A stretch of DNA of 64,000 nucleotides from Aminobacterium colombiense DSM 12261. GTDB taxonomy: Bacteria; Synergistota; Synergistia; Synergistales; Aminobacteriaceae. The stretch spans positions 744,001 to 808,000 of the forward strand of contig NC_014011.1 in the NCBI RefSeq assembly GCF_000025885.1. The letters are read 5' to 3'. How positions within the stretch are numbered: position 1 is the first letter of the stretch; each line of letters begins with the position of its first letter. The position numbers were made by a program, and so were the translations under genes. Shown in pieces: positions 43,212 to 57,797 of the stretch. The notes beneath the pieces are model-generated. The model saw only the letters and a program-made list of their open reading frames with translations. It did not search any database and was not told where the DNA came from.

Positions 43212-45878
43212 ATGAGAGATAAAGTACTCAACAAGTATGTTTATGATTTTGAAGAAGGAAACGCCACAATGAAGGACCTTCTTGGCAGTAAAGGGGCCAA
43301 TCTTTCTCAAATGGTACAGAATGGAATGCCTGTCCCTCCCGGATTCATTGTGACAACTAAAGCCTGTGTAGAATTTTTAGAAGGGGAAAGTTTTTTAGTG
43401 GACAAAATTTGGCCGGATATACAGAAAGCAATTCTCAGAATGGAGGCTAAAACGGGCAAAAAATGGGGCAGTGGCCCCACTCCCCTTCTGGTTTCGGTGA
43501 GGTCTGGTGCCCCAGTTTCTATGCCAGGCATGATGGACTCCGTACTCAACCTTGGACTCAATCGGGATACGTTGGAGTATATGGCAGAAGCCTCTCAAAA
43601 CAGAAGATTTGCTCTCGATAGCTACAGGCGACTGATTCAAATGTTCGGTGAAGTTGTTGCTGGTTTGAGTCCTGATCTTTTTGAAAAAGTTCTCGATGAA
43701 GCCAAGAAAAAAAATAATTTACTATATGATTATCAAATTCCTGCCCAGATCCTTGAAGAAATTGTTGCGGCCTACCTTCACATTTATGAATCCCACACTC
43801 ATTCTTCTTTCCCATATGACCCATGGAAGCAGTTAAAAATGGCTCTTGCCGCTGTTTTTAAGAGCTGGAACAACCCAAGAGCTATTACATATCGCAATCT
43901 TCATAGTATTCCACATAATTTAGGGACTGCTGTTAGTATAGTCTCAATGGTTTTTGGAAATCTTAACGAGCAGTGCGGCACAGGTGTATGTTTTACACGA
44001 AACCCTTCCGATGGTTCTGCAGACCTTTATGGGGAATTTCTCATTAATGCTCAGGGAGAAGATGTAGTTGCGGGAGTACGAACCCCTATCCCCATATCAG
44101 AATTGCGCTATATGATGGCTGACATGTTTAATCAGCTGGTTGATATCACAGGGTCTTTAGAAAGGTTTTATAAGGATATGCAGGATGTAGAGTTTACTAT
44201 TGAAAACCGTAAGCTCTACATTCTTCAAACAAGAAGTGGTAAACGATCAGCAGAAGCAGCAGTGAGGATTGCTCATGATATGGTTCAGGAAAACCTTATA
44301 GGTAAAAGTGAAGCTTTAACTAGAGTTACGCCAAGGGAAGCAGAACTTCTTCTTCACAAACAGATAGGCAGCCAGGTGGATGTGCCTCTTGTAGCAGAGG
44401 GGTTGCCAGCGTCACCAGGAGCATGTTCAGGCATGATAGTGTTTTCTCCAGAGGCAGCAGTACAGTGGAATGATGAGGGAAAGAATGTTATTCTTGTACG
44501 CCCTGAAACGAGTCCAGATGATATTCATGGATTGGCTGTCGCGGAAGGTGTGGTAACAAGTCGTGGCGGAATGACAAGCCATGCTGCTGTTGTTGCCAGA
44601 GGTATGGGTAAACCTTGCGTAAGCGGTTGCGAAGAGCTTTTCATTGATGTGGATGAAAAGGTTCTTTACGGAGAAAGCCTGATCCTCAAAGAGGGGGATA
44701 TTATTACAGTAGATGGAAGCAATGGTAGAGTTTATGCAGGAGAAGCCCCCCTTGTAGACGCAAAAATTACCAAAGAGCTCTCCGTTTTTCTTCAATGGGC
44801 AGACGAGGCGGCCTCTTTAGAGGTATGGGCGAATGCTGATACTCCCGAAGATGCCCGAAGAGCGAGGGAGTTTGGTGCTAAGGGAATTGGTTTGTGTCGG
44901 ACGGAGCACATGTTTATGGCCCAGGATCGACTTCCTGTTATGGAGCATATGATAATGGCTCCGGATAAAGAAAGTCGCCTTAAAGACCTTGAACTTTTAA
45001 AGGAAATGCAGAAAAATGATTTTGCTGATATTTTTAGGGAGATGAGCGGCTGCCCTGTTATCATTCGCCTGTTAGACCCGCCTCTCCATGAATTTCTCCC
45101 AAAAGAAAATGTTATACGACAGCAGTTGTTCGAGATGCAAAGGGAAAAGGAATCCCCAGCACAGAAGAAAAAAATTTTAGAAATGGAAGCAGTGCTCAAA
45201 AAAATTGAGATGCTTAAAGAAATCAATCCTATGATGGGATTCAGAGGGTGTCGGCTTGGTATCTTGCATCCTGAAATTTATGAAGCACAGATTCGCGCTA
45301 TTTTTGAAGCAGCTCTTTTAGTTCTAGGAGAAAGAAAAGCTGTTTTCCCAGAAATAATGATACCTCTTGTCGGTCTCTCTGAAGAAATGGAAATATTCCG
45401 CGAAATGGTAGACAGAATTGCCGAAGAGTACTATAAGAGTACAGGGATAATTGTTGACTACAAAGTAGGAAGCATGATAGAAGTTCCCCATTCAGTATTG
45501 GTTGCTGATAAAATAGCGAAAGTTGCAGATTTTTTTAGTTTTGGAACGAATGATTTGACACAAGCGGTTTTTGCGTATTCAAGGGATGATGCGGAGTCCA
45601 AGTTCCTACGGGCCTATTTACAGAAAGGCATATTGCAGGAGAATCCCTTTCATACCCTTGATCGAGAAGGCGTTGGAGAGATGATGCGTCTTTGCGTTAA
45701 AAAAGCGAGAGAAACACGACAAAACATGTCTTTGGGCATTTGTGGCGAACATGGCGGTAATCCAGAAAGTATTGCCTTTTGTCATATTATCGGCCTTAAC
45801 TATGTCAGCTGTTCGCCCTTCAGGATACCAGTGGCAAGACTGGCAGCTGCTCAGGCTGCGCTGGGCTTCATTAATTAA
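43212..45878 (+). CDS. ppdK: Pyruvate, phosphate dikinase
   Basis: 888 residues: N-terminal ATP-grasp (LLGSKGANLSQMVQNGMPVP, VSVRSGAPVSMPGMMDSVLN), central swivelling phosphohistidine domain GGMTSHAAVVARGMGKPC with His 457 and regulatory Thr 455, and the C-terminal PEP/pyruvate barrel (GFRGCRLGI, GTNDLTQA, CGEHGG). It interconverts pyruvate, ATP and phosphate with PEP, AMP and pyrophosphate. ATG 43212 lies 11 bases after GAGGAGG; GTG 43200 overlaps that SD. Confidence 0.97.
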   Translation: MRDKVLNKYVYDFEEGNATMKDLLGSKGANLSQMVQNGMPVPPGFIVTTKACVEFLEGESFLVDKIWPDIQKAILRMEAKTGKKWGSGPTPLLVSVRSGAPVSMPGMMDSVLNLGLNRDTLEYMAEASQNRRFALDSYRRLIQMFGEVVAGLSPDLFEKVLDEAKKKNNLLYDYQIPAQILEEIVAAYLHIYESHTHSSFPYDPWKQLKMALAAVFKSWNNPRAITYRNLHSIPHNLGTAVSIVSMVFGNLNEQCGTGVCFTRNPSDGSADLYGEFLINAQGEDVVAGVRTPIPISELRYMMADMFNQLVDITGSLERFYKDMQDVEFTIENRKLYILQTRSGKRSAEAAVRIAHDMVQENLIGKSEALTRVTPREAELLLHKQIGSQVDVPLVAEGLPASPGACSGMIVFSPEAAVQWNDEGKNVILVRPETSPDDIHGLAVAEGVVTSRGGMTSHAAVVARGMGKPCVSGCEELFIDVDEKVLYGESLILKEGDIITVDGSNGRVYAGEAPLVDAKITKELSVFLQWADEAASLEVWANADTPEDARRAREFGAKGIGLCRTEHMFMAQDRLPVMEHMIMAPDKESRLKDLELLKEMQKNDFADIFREMSGCPVIIRLLDPPLHEFLPKENVIRQQLFEMQREKESPAQKKKILEMEAVLKKIEMLKEINPMMGFRGCRLGILHPEIYEAQIRAIFEAALLVLGERKAVFPEIMIPLVGLSEEMEIFREMVDRIAEEYYKSTGIIVDYKVGSMIEVPHSVLVADKIAKVADFFSFGTNDLTQAVFAYSRDDAESKFLRAYLQKGILQENPFHTLDREGVGEMMRLCVKKARETRQNMSLGICGEHGGNPESIAFCHIIGLNYVSCSPFRIPVARLAAAQAALGFIN

Positions 45879-45893
45879 CGAGGAGGCAGTAAG

Positions 45894-48269
45894 ATGGGAA
45901 CATATAAGTATATCAGGTGGTTTTCGGAAGTTAATCGCAACGACATACCACTTGTAGGAGGAAAGGGAGCAAATCTCGGTGAATTGACTCAGAATGGGGT
46001 TGCTGTCCCTCCGGGGTTTTGTGTAATTGCTGGAGCTTACAGGGATTTTATCAGAATTTCTGGCCTCAATGCATCCATAGAGAACATAATTCGCAACATT
46101 GATTTTGAAAACACAGATGACCTTTCTGAAAAATGCGGAGAGATCAGAAAGCTTATTATGGAAGCGCCCTTTCCCAAAGAAATTGAAAAAGAAGTAAAAA
46201 AAGCCTATGCTCAGCTTGCCCAAAAAACTGGATTGGAAAATGTACAGGTTGCAGTCCGAAGTTCTGCGACAGCTGAAGATTTGCCAGATGCTTCTTTTGC
46301 GGGACAGCAGGATACCTACCTTCATATTCGAGGAGCAGAAGAAGTTTTAAAACATGTTCAGAAATGCTGGGCCTCCCTTTGGACAGCTCGAGCGACCTAT
46401 TATCGGGAAAAACAGGACTTCAATCACTTTGAAGTAGCCTTGAGCGCTGTAGTACAAAAAATGGTTAGAAGCGAGAAGTCTGGTGTTCTATTTACAGCTA
46501 ATCCTGTTTCCAATGACCTCAATCAAATTATGATCAACGCAAGTTGGGGACTCGGAGAAGCTGTTGTCTCTGGAGTTGTTACTCCAGATGAATTTATACT
46601 GGAGAAAGATCATCTCGATGTAGTGGAGAAAACAATATCTGAAAAGAACACCATGATCGTCGAAAAAGATGGAGATATAGGCACTGCAAAAGTTGCGGTT
46701 AAAGATTTTCTTGGGCCGGATAAGGTAAAGATGCAGTGCCTTACAGATATGGAAATAATAACCCTTGGCAAAGCTGGAAAAACAATAGAGTCCCTTTATA
46801 ACGCTCCTCAGGATATAGAGTGGGCTCTCGACCAAGATACAAAGGAACTATATATTCTGCAGGCCCGTCCTATTACAACTTTAGCTAAAGGAGAGAGTTC
46901 TGTGGATCAGAACACAACCCCAAAAGAAACAAAGTTGAATGTTTTGGCAAGAGGTCTGGCGGCATCTCCAGGGACCGCAGTTGGAAAAGTTATCGTTATC
47001 GAGGATATAAATGAGATAGCGAGGGTAAAAGATGGCGACATCCTTGTAACGGGGATGACTAATCCTGACATGGTTCCTGCTATGCGAAAAGCTGCAGCCG
47101 TCGTGACCGACGAAGGTGGACGAACGTGCCATGCCGCCATCGTTTCAAGAGAACTGGGCATTCCCTGTATAGTAGGTTCGAAAAACGGGACGGCAGTACT
47201 TGCAGAAGGGGTGCTTGTTACAGTTGATGCTACTCGTGGCGTTGTCTTTGAAGGTAACGTTGTACCCGAAAAGAAAGAAGCGGAAAAAGCTACTCTAGTT
47301 TCACCAGGTGCTCAAGCTCTTCCGATAGAAGAGCTCGTACATCAGTTAGCGCCTATTACAGGAACAAAAATTTACATGAATCTGGGCGAGCCTTCTATAA
47401 TTGACAGATATAAGAACCTCCCCTTTGATGGGATAGGGTTAATGCGTACGGAATTTATATTTACCAATATGGTTGGTATACATCCTATGTATCTTGTTAA
47501 GACAGGGCAGGGAAAGCTTCTTGTAGATAAAATGTCTGAGGGAATAACCACAGTGGCCCAGGCTATTTACCCCCGTCCAGTCGTAGTGCGCATGAGTGAT
47601 TTCAGAACAAATGAGTTCAGAGGGCTTAAAGGCGGGGAAGAAGTTGAGCCTGTAGAGAACAACCCAATGATTGGCTGGCGTGGTGTTTCTCGGTACATTT
47701 CCTCTGAATATGAAGCGGGGTTCAGACTTGAATGTCAGGCAATGCGCAAAGTCAGGGAAGAGTACGGCCTCATAAACGTCTGGATGATGCTTCCTTTCGT
47801 TCGAACTACATGGGAGCTTGAAAGTGTCATGAATATCCTTTGTTCCGAAGGTTTGGAGAGGAGTTCTTCGTTTAAAATCTGGATCATGGCAGAAGTTCCG
47901 TCAGTTGTGTTTGCTGCGGAGGAATTTGCCCAGATGGTTGATGGTTTCAGCATTGGAAGTAACGACCTGACACAGCTCGTAATGGGAGTTGACAGAGATT
48001 CAGGCATATTGAACAACATGGGATACTTTGATGAAAGGAACATTGCAGTGCAGCGTGCTATTCGCACATTGATCCAAGCGGCGCATAAGCATGGGAAAAC
48101 ATGCTCCATCTGTGGACAAGGGCCATCTCTCTATCCGGATTTTGCCGAGTTCCTTGTAAGAGAAGGAATAGACAGCATGAGTGTCAATCCTGATACTGTA
48201 GCCTATACGAGAAAGCTCGTAGCAGGAGTAGAGCAGCGTATTATTCTTAACAGTATTCGAAACAGATAG
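45894..48269 (+). CDS. ppsA: Phosphoenolpyruvate synthase
   Basis: 791 residues. It makes PEP from pyruvate and ATP with water. ATP-grasp VGGKGANLGELTQNGVAVP and AVRSSATAEDLPDASFAGQQ differ from PPDK in the classical PEP-synthase way. The phosphohistidine domain reads GGRTCHAAIVSRELGIPCIV with His 413 and the regulatory Thr 411. The C-terminal barrel ends with IGSNDLTQL and CGQGPS. It follows ppdK by 15 bases with AGGAGG before ATG, so both dikinases are in one transcript with both DUF299 genes. Confidence 0.96.
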   Translation: MGTYKYIRWFSEVNRNDIPLVGGKGANLGELTQNGVAVPPGFCVIAGAYRDFIRISGLNASIENIIRNIDFENTDDLSEKCGEIRKLIMEAPFPKEIEKEVKKAYAQLAQKTGLENVQVAVRSSATAEDLPDASFAGQQDTYLHIRGAEEVLKHVQKCWASLWTARATYYREKQDFNHFEVALSAVVQKMVRSEKSGVLFTANPVSNDLNQIMINASWGLGEAVVSGVVTPDEFILEKDHLDVVEKTISEKNTMIVEKDGDIGTAKVAVKDFLGPDKVKMQCLTDMEIITLGKAGKTIESLYNAPQDIEWALDQDTKELYILQARPITTLAKGESSVDQNTTPKETKLNVLARGLAASPGTAVGKVIVIEDINEIARVKDGDILVTGMTNPDMVPAMRKAAAVVTDEGGRTCHAAIVSRELGIPCIVGSKNGTAVLAEGVLVTVDATRGVVFEGNVVPEKKEAEKATLVSPGAQALPIEELVHQLAPITGTKIYMNLGEPSIIDRYKNLPFDGIGLMRTEFIFTNMVGIHPMYLVKTGQGKLLVDKMSEGITTVAQAIYPRPVVVRMSDFRTNEFRGLKGGEEVEPVENNPMIGWRGVSRYISSEYEAGFRLECQAMRKVREEYGLINVWMMLPFVRTTWELESVMNILCSEGLERSSSFKIWIMAEVPSVVFAAEEFAQMVDGFSIGSNDLTQLVMGVDRDSGILNNMGYFDERNIAVQRAIRTLIQAAHKHGKTCSICGQGPSLYPDFAEFLVREGIDSMSVNPDTVAYTRKLVAGVEQRIILNSIRNR

Positions 48270-48286
48270 AATAGACATTCATAGAA

Positions 48287-48330
48287 AAAAGGGCAGAACC
48301 GAGTTTTTCGGTTTTGCCCTTTTAATTTTT
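48287..48330. terminator. Strong bidirectional terminator between ppsA and the PBP gene
   Basis: A 16-bp stem (from AAAAGGGCAGAACCGA at 48287 to the TTTT at 48323, one G.U pair) has a five-base loop and is followed by TTTAATTTTT. The A run before it forms a T tract on the other strand. It ends ppsA and can also end the minus-strand PBP gene. Confidence 0.92.
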
Positions 48331-48352
48331 GAGTCGCATCTTTTATACGGCT

Positions 48353-50677
48353 TTAGTTTGTAATGCCGTATTGCTTTAGAAGGTCCTGGTAGCGTTCCTC
48401 GATTGTTTGGGCAGGGCTGGGATCGTCCTTGTACGGATCTTGCTCTCCAACAGGGATAACTGATTTTTGTGCTGGTTTGTGCGATAGTTGCGATTTTTCC
48501 TCAACAGTTGAAGACACCTTCACCTCTATATCGGAACCGGCGAGAGAGAAAGGAATATCTCCATCTGGGAATTTGGCATAAGTATAGTAATGTTCCTCGT
48601 CTTGAGGAAGAAGATAAAGTCTTGGAGCCAAGGAGTCATTTTGACAGGCAAAGATATCTCCTCCATGGATAGGACATGTGGTTGTAGGAGTCGATCCCGC
48701 TGGCAGAAGCAAGGTTGCGGCTGAACAGCCAGGAGCGGCTAAAAAACCAGTTTGCCTGCATACTCGAACAGCTTCTACTGCAAGACCCTGAGGGATATCA
48801 AAGGCCTGCGGAAGGTGAAGCACTTTAACAGCCTCGCTCATAAAACTCTTCCACACTGGTACTGCAATAGCACTTCCAGTTGCATTTCTACCAAGGGCTT
48901 TATGGTCGTCATTTCCTGCATAGACAATAGTGACAAGGCCAGGAACACCTCCTGCAAACCATGCGTCACTATACTCATTTGTAGTTCCAGTTTTACCGAA
49001 AGTTTCCCATCCGGGGATAAGGGCATTTCTTCCTGTACCAGCTCGAACCGCATCTTCCATGAGAGAGCGAATAACAGTTGCGGTGACAGGAGAGATCCCT
49101 TCTCGTATCTCTGGCTTATGGAATTCAAGCACGTCTCCATTCCCTGATCGAATTTCACGTATCATCAAAGGAGAAACAACATGACCTCCGTTGGCAAAAG
49201 TTGAAAAGGCCGTAGCCATTTCTAATGGTGTTACACTTGCGGTTCCAAGAGCAATCGATAAATCATGAGGCAAATGGGGAGAAGTAATTCCTGTGCTTCG
49301 TGCCATCTTTATAATATTGCTAACACCTGTAATGTCGGCCATGCGTACCGCCACTGTATTATAAGAATGAATGAGAGCGTCGAGAACGGTCACTTCCCCG
49401 TGAAATTTTTGGCCATAGTTGCCAGGCTCCCATGTTTTTTCTTCTCCCGGGACATCATATGAGAGAGGTGCATCAAGAAAATGATCAGTAGGCATAATGC
49501 CTTTTTCCAGAGCAGCAGCAAAGACGAAGGGTTTAAAGGCAGAGCCAGGCTGACGATAAGCCTGAGTAACCCTGTTAAATTTGCTTGTTGAAAAATCTTT
49601 TCCTCCCGTGAGGGCTAAAACTTCTCCTGTGAGAGGATCCAGTGCAACAAGAGCCCCTTGGCTTTTCAACATCTTGATCGCATTATCAGCTTTTTCCTGC
49701 AGATCCAGGTCAATGGTTGTGTATATCTCCATACCGCCGCTATATACAAGATCAGCTCCATAGGTAGGGAGGAGGTGATTAATGAGCAAGTGTGAAATAA
49801 AATAAGGGGCCTTGTTAAATTCCGTAACTTTATTTGGGACATGCTTTAAGTTAATTTCTTCAATATATGCTTTTTCTTTTGTTTCACTATCGATCCATCC
49901 GAGGTCTATTAAACGGCCGAGGACATACCCTTGGCGTTTTTTGGCGTTATTTATATTGTTGAGTGGGCTATACCGTTCTGGAGCAGCTATTAGACCTGCG
50001 ATAACAGCAGATTCAGAGAGGGTAAGATTTCTTGATTCCTTACCAAAATAAGTTTTAGCTGCTGTTTCTATCCCCCAGGCGCCATGTCCAAAATATATGG
50101 TATTGAGATACATTTCAAGGATCTTATCCTTCGAGAAAAGCTGTTCCATGCGAATGGCGAGCATAATCTCCTTTGCTTTCCTTTTAATGGTCTTTTCCTG
50201 GGATAAGAAGAGATTACGAGCTAATTGCTGTGTAATAGTGCTACCTCCCTGGCGGGCTCCTCGATGGAGAATATCAACCATTAATGCTCTTCCAATGGCA
50301 GTAACTCTTATCCCGCCATGCTGATAAAAAGAGGAATCCTCTGCAGCTAAAGTACATTTCAGTATCCACGGAGAAATATCTTTCAATTGCACAGGTTTTC
50401 TATTCTCCGTAAATAATCGTGCTATAATCTCGTTATCTCTGTCATAAACCGTACTTGCCACGTTTTCTTTGTGAGCAAGTATTTGCGATGTTGTCGGGAG
50501 CTCTTCAGATATTTCTTTTATATAAAGAGCTCCAAAAACAAAAACAACGGCAATGCCTGCCGCCATTACCAATAGAACTAAAAAAAGTACTTTTCGGATA
50601 AGATATAAACCGCCAGATTGTGGGGGTTGTTTCCCGTCACGCTTTGCAGCGTTTGATTCGGGTTCTTTTCTCGTCAT
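48353..50677 (-). CDS. Class A penicillin-binding protein (PBP1A type)
   Basis: 774 residues. A membrane anchor lies near 28-52. The glycosyltransferase domain has AAEDSSFYQHGG with catalytic Glu 113 and GGSTITQQLARN. The transpeptidase domain has QPGSAFKPF (the active-site SxxK), HSYNTVAV (SxN) and GKTGTTN (KTG). It polymerises and cross-links peptidoglycan from GlcNAc-MurNAc precursors. The C-terminal tail is rich in Pro, Ser and Asp. The SD on the minus strand is GGAGGAGG, 9 bases before ATG. Transcription runs away from the rRNA operon. Confidence 0.95.
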   Translation of the reverse strand: MTRKEPESNAAKRDGKQPPQSGGLYLIRKVLFLVLLVMAAGIAVVFVFGALYIKEISEELPTTSQILAHKENVASTVYDRDNEIIARLFTENRKPVQLKDISPWILKCTLAAEDSSFYQHGGIRVTAIGRALMVDILHRGARQGGSTITQQLARNLFLSQEKTIKRKAKEIMLAIRMEQLFSKDKILEMYLNTIYFGHGAWGIETAAKTYFGKESRNLTLSESAVIAGLIAAPERYSPLNNINNAKKRQGYVLGRLIDLGWIDSETKEKAYIEEINLKHVPNKVTEFNKAPYFISHLLINHLLPTYGADLVYSGGMEIYTTIDLDLQEKADNAIKMLKSQGALVALDPLTGEVLALTGGKDFSTSKFNRVTQAYRQPGSAFKPFVFAAALEKGIMPTDHFLDAPLSYDVPGEEKTWEPGNYGQKFHGEVTVLDALIHSYNTVAVRMADITGVSNIIKMARSTGITSPHLPHDLSIALGTASVTPLEMATAFSTFANGGHVVSPLMIREIRSGNGDVLEFHKPEIREGISPVTATVIRSLMEDAVRAGTGRNALIPGWETFGKTGTTNEYSDAWFAGGVPGLVTIVYAGNDDHKALGRNATGSAIAVPVWKSFMSEAVKVLHLPQAFDIPQGLAVEAVRVCRQTGFLAAPGCSAATLLLPAGSTPTTTCPIHGGDIFACQNDSLAPRLYLLPQDEEHYYTYAKFPDGDIPFSLAGSDIEVKVSSTVEEKSQLSHKPAQKSVIPVGEQDPYKDDPSPAQTIEERYQDLLKQYGITN

Positions 50678-50778
50678 ATTTAAAAACCTCCTCCAAACAA
50701 CATGTTACCTAGTATAAATGTATTTTCAGGAGACTGCATCTTGTTCATTGACGGAGAAATTATATCATCTCAAAAGAA

Positions 50779-50832
50779 TTTTTATAAAAACTTTAAAAAG
50801 GGCTTGCATTCCCTTCAAAGGCATGGTATATT
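50779..50832 (+). promoter_or_regulatory. rRNA operon promoter
   Basis: TTGCAT at 50804-50809 (-35) and TATATT at 50827-50832 (-10) are spaced exactly 17 bases apart. An A/T-rich stretch with T and A runs at about 50779-50800 looks like an UP element. The start would fall near 50840, about 80 bases before 16S. Confidence 0.75.
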
Positions 50833-50920
50833 TTTCGCCGTTGCCAGTTAGGGCAGCGATCATTACGAAGCTTGAAAAGAGAATACAGTGCGCAGATGTA
50901 AAGCGAGCCATTTAAGAAAT

Positions 50921-52461
<1,541 letters not shown>

Positions 52462-52526
52462 ATAATAGCTTTTTAGATAAAGCTATGCTATGCTTTAGTT
52501 TGCGCACTGTTTTTCCATCTTGTGAT

Positions 52527-52603
<77 letters not shown>

Positions 52604-52610
52604 TTTTTAT

Positions 52611-52685
52611 GGGGATGTAGCTCAGTGGGAGAGCGCCTGCCTTGCACGCAGGAAGTCGTCGGTTCAAATCCGATCATCTCCACCA
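52611..52685 (+). tRNA. tRNA-Ala (anticodon TGC)
   Basis: Acceptor GGGGATG/CATCTCC, encoded CCA, anticodon TGC in CTTGCACG, and T arm CGGTTCAAATCCG. It lies seven bases after tRNA-Ile in the rRNA spacer. Confidence 0.97.
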
Positions 52686-52774
52686 TTTGTAGTCACTTAT
52701 ATGTGCATGTTATATAGTTTCGCTTTTGCACCTTGACATAGGAATAGAGGGAAGTAATCGAGGGAAAGTAAGTA

Positions 52775-55750
<2,976 letters not shown>

Positions 55751-55813
55751 CTCATTTTCCCTTGAATTTCTTCCCTCATTTCTGTGTTGTTGTGCGAAAG
55801 AGTAGATTTGAGA

Positions 55814-55932
55814 TCTCTGGTGGTCACAGCGGAGGGGCCACACCCGGTTCCATGCCGAACCCGGACGTTAAGCCCTCCAGCGCCCATGGTACTGCAGAGG
55901 CTATCTGTGGGAGAGTAGGTCGCCGCCAGGGA
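55814..55932 (+). rRNA. rrf: 5S ribosomal RNA
   Basis: 119-base 5S: TCTCTGGTGG at the 5' end pairs with CCGCCAGGGA at the 3' end, with GGGGCCACACCCG, CCATGCCGAACCCGG and GAGAGTAGGTCGCCGCC inside. The terminal stem extends by AGATC/GATCT and runs into seven T, so the 5S helix may itself be part of the operon terminator. Confidence 0.95.
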
Positions 55933-56182
55933 TCTTTTTTTATGCCTTCATCTGTTTTCCTTTCTTTGAAGAACCCCTTTAAACTAATACAAACCCTCCT
56001 TTCCCCTTCTTTTCTTAGCAAATGCAAGCTTACATGACGTTAGAAGATAAAAAATAGCACTAAATGTTAACTTTTCTATCCTATTCTTTGAGATCGCTTT
56101 TTTTGCATCTGAAAGACACAAATATCTATGGTATGGTCATTGTGACATTTTTGACTATAAAATATATTTGTGGTGATGCTTA

Positions 56183-57781
56183 TTGGTTGTTCTAAATTCA
56201 GAGAATATATGGCAAAAGTTTTATGCTCTTCTTTTGCAACATAAGGAATTTAAATTTTTTATTGAGAAAAGAAGTACTTTTGAGATTAATATAAAAAAGC
56301 CTTTTCCACTTGCTCGCCTACTATTGCAACACTTTCCTGATAAAGAAGATGAAATCTTGTCTTGCATAAAAGCAGCGACGCAGATTCCGCAAGCTTATCT
56401 TCCCTTGTTTCCTATATTTATAAAAGGTACACAGTTTTTTTCTTTAAAAGAAATGAGTGCCTTAGGAATCATTCCCATTGCCTTTTCTGAGAAGGAGAAA
56501 CTTTTGGCTATCGCTCTTTTTGACCCTTTCTTCTCCAGTGACTTGAAAAAAGGATTCAAAAAAACAGGAGTAAGGATAGTTCCCTTTTTATCACCACTTA
56601 CGAGTATTCGCTCTTGCATTGACATGCTTCATCTTACCAATGCAGATGCTTATGACGCAGCCTTTCCCGCAAAGGATATTGTAGATTTTGTAGATCGTAT
56701 AATTAATGAGGCCGCAAAAAATGGCGCTTCTGACATTCATATAGAGGGGTTGTCGGCATGGAGCAGGGTAAGGTTTCGCATCGATGGATATTGTCGTGCT
56801 GTTTACTCCTTTTCATTGGATTTTCATCCTGCTATAATTTCGCGAATTAAGATAATGGCATCTATGGATATTTCTGATAAAAGGCGTCCTCAAGATGGCC
56901 AATTTAACATAAAGACTGGTTCACAAGATTTTTTAGACGTACGTGTATCATCACTTCCTACCGTAGATGGCGAAAAAATTGCTTTGCGCCTCCTCGATTC
57001 TTCCAAAATTCCCGATAACATTTACCAATTAGGATTTGAGCAAAGAGACTTGGAACTTCTTGAAAAGCTTCTTTCTCAAAAGGAAGGGCTTATATTGGTG
57101 ACTGGCCCCACAGGGAGTGGAAAGTCTACCACACTGCATGCGCTGATAAAGCAAGTAAACGCCCTTACTCTTAATGTGACGACCATTGAAGATCCGGTAG
57201 AGAGATTCCACGAAGGTATAAATCAGGTTGAGGTCGATGAAAGGGCAGGTCGAACTTTTGAAGTGGTCTTGCGCTCGTTACTTCGCCAGGATCCAGATAT
57301 TATCCTTGTTGGAGAAATTCGAGATTCTGAAACTGCCCATCTTGTAATGCGGGCAGCACTTACTGGTCACCTGGTCCTTTCAACTTTGCACACTGACGAT
57401 GCGGCTAATGCTCCTTTAAGGCTCATAGAGATGGGAGTTCCGCCTTTCTTAATTGTCTCTTCACTTAAAGCAGTTGTTTCCCAGCGACTTATTCGATTAT
57501 TATGTCCTCTCTGTAAAAAACCGGATTCAAACAGTCCTGTGGGGTGCTCTTATTGTGGGGGGAGGGGATTTCACGGAAGGGTGGGGGTGTTTGAATATCT
57601 CCCTATAACTGAGAGAGTGCAAGAGCTTTTGCTTCACAAAGCCCCAGTTCAAAAGATACGTACTCAAGCACGCAAAGAAGGGATGAGAACTCTCGTAGAA
57701 AATGGCATGCTTAAAGTTGAAAGGGGACTTACTACCTATGAAGAGATTTTAAGCATTTCTTCTGGAAGGACGGGGATTTAA
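56183..57781 (+). CDS. pilB: Type IV pilus extension ATPase PilB (GspE family)
   Basis: 532 residues. After an N-terminal GspE-like domain (about residues 60-145) comes the ATPase: DFVDRIINEAAKNGASDIH, Walker A GPTGSGKST (308-316), the Asp box TIEDPVE, Walker B DPDIILVGEIRDSETA, the His box STLHTDDA, and a zinc site with C441, C444, C455 and C458. It powers pilus assembly. TTG 56183 is used with the weak SD GTGGTGAT; no ATG is in frame nearby. It opens the cluster after about 250 bases that hold no gene and no strong promoter that I can see. Confidence 0.92.
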   Translation: MVVLNSENIWQKFYALLLQHKEFKFFIEKRSTFEINIKKPFPLARLLLQHFPDKEDEILSCIKAATQIPQAYLPLFPIFIKGTQFFSLKEMSALGIIPIAFSEKEKLLAIALFDPFFSSDLKKGFKKTGVRIVPFLSPLTSIRSCIDMLHLTNADAYDAAFPAKDIVDFVDRIINEAAKNGASDIHIEGLSAWSRVRFRIDGYCRAVYSFSLDFHPAIISRIKIMASMDISDKRRPQDGQFNIKTGSQDFLDVRVSSLPTVDGEKIALRLLDSSKIPDNIYQLGFEQRDLELLEKLLSQKEGLILVTGPTGSGKSTTLHALIKQVNALTLNVTTIEDPVERFHEGINQVEVDERAGRTFEVVLRSLLRQDPDIILVGEIRDSETAHLVMRAALTGHLVLSTLHTDDAANAPLRLIEMGVPPFLIVSSLKAVVSQRLIRLLCPLCKKPDSNSPVGCSYCGGRGFHGRVGVFEYLPITERVQELLLHKAPVQKIRTQARKEGMRTLVENGMLKVERGLTTYEEILSISSGRTGI

Positions 57782-57797
57782 CGAGGTGGTTAAATAA

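Noticed and set aside
45618-46325. 235-residue open frame on the minus strand over the ppdK/ppsA junction
   Set aside because: It lies over conserved domains of both enzymes and looks like a by-product of their codon use.
56103-56161. Promoter for the pilus cluster (TTGCAT with TATGGT, or TATAAA near 56156)
   Set aside because: The matches are weak or wrongly spaced in a very A/T-rich region.
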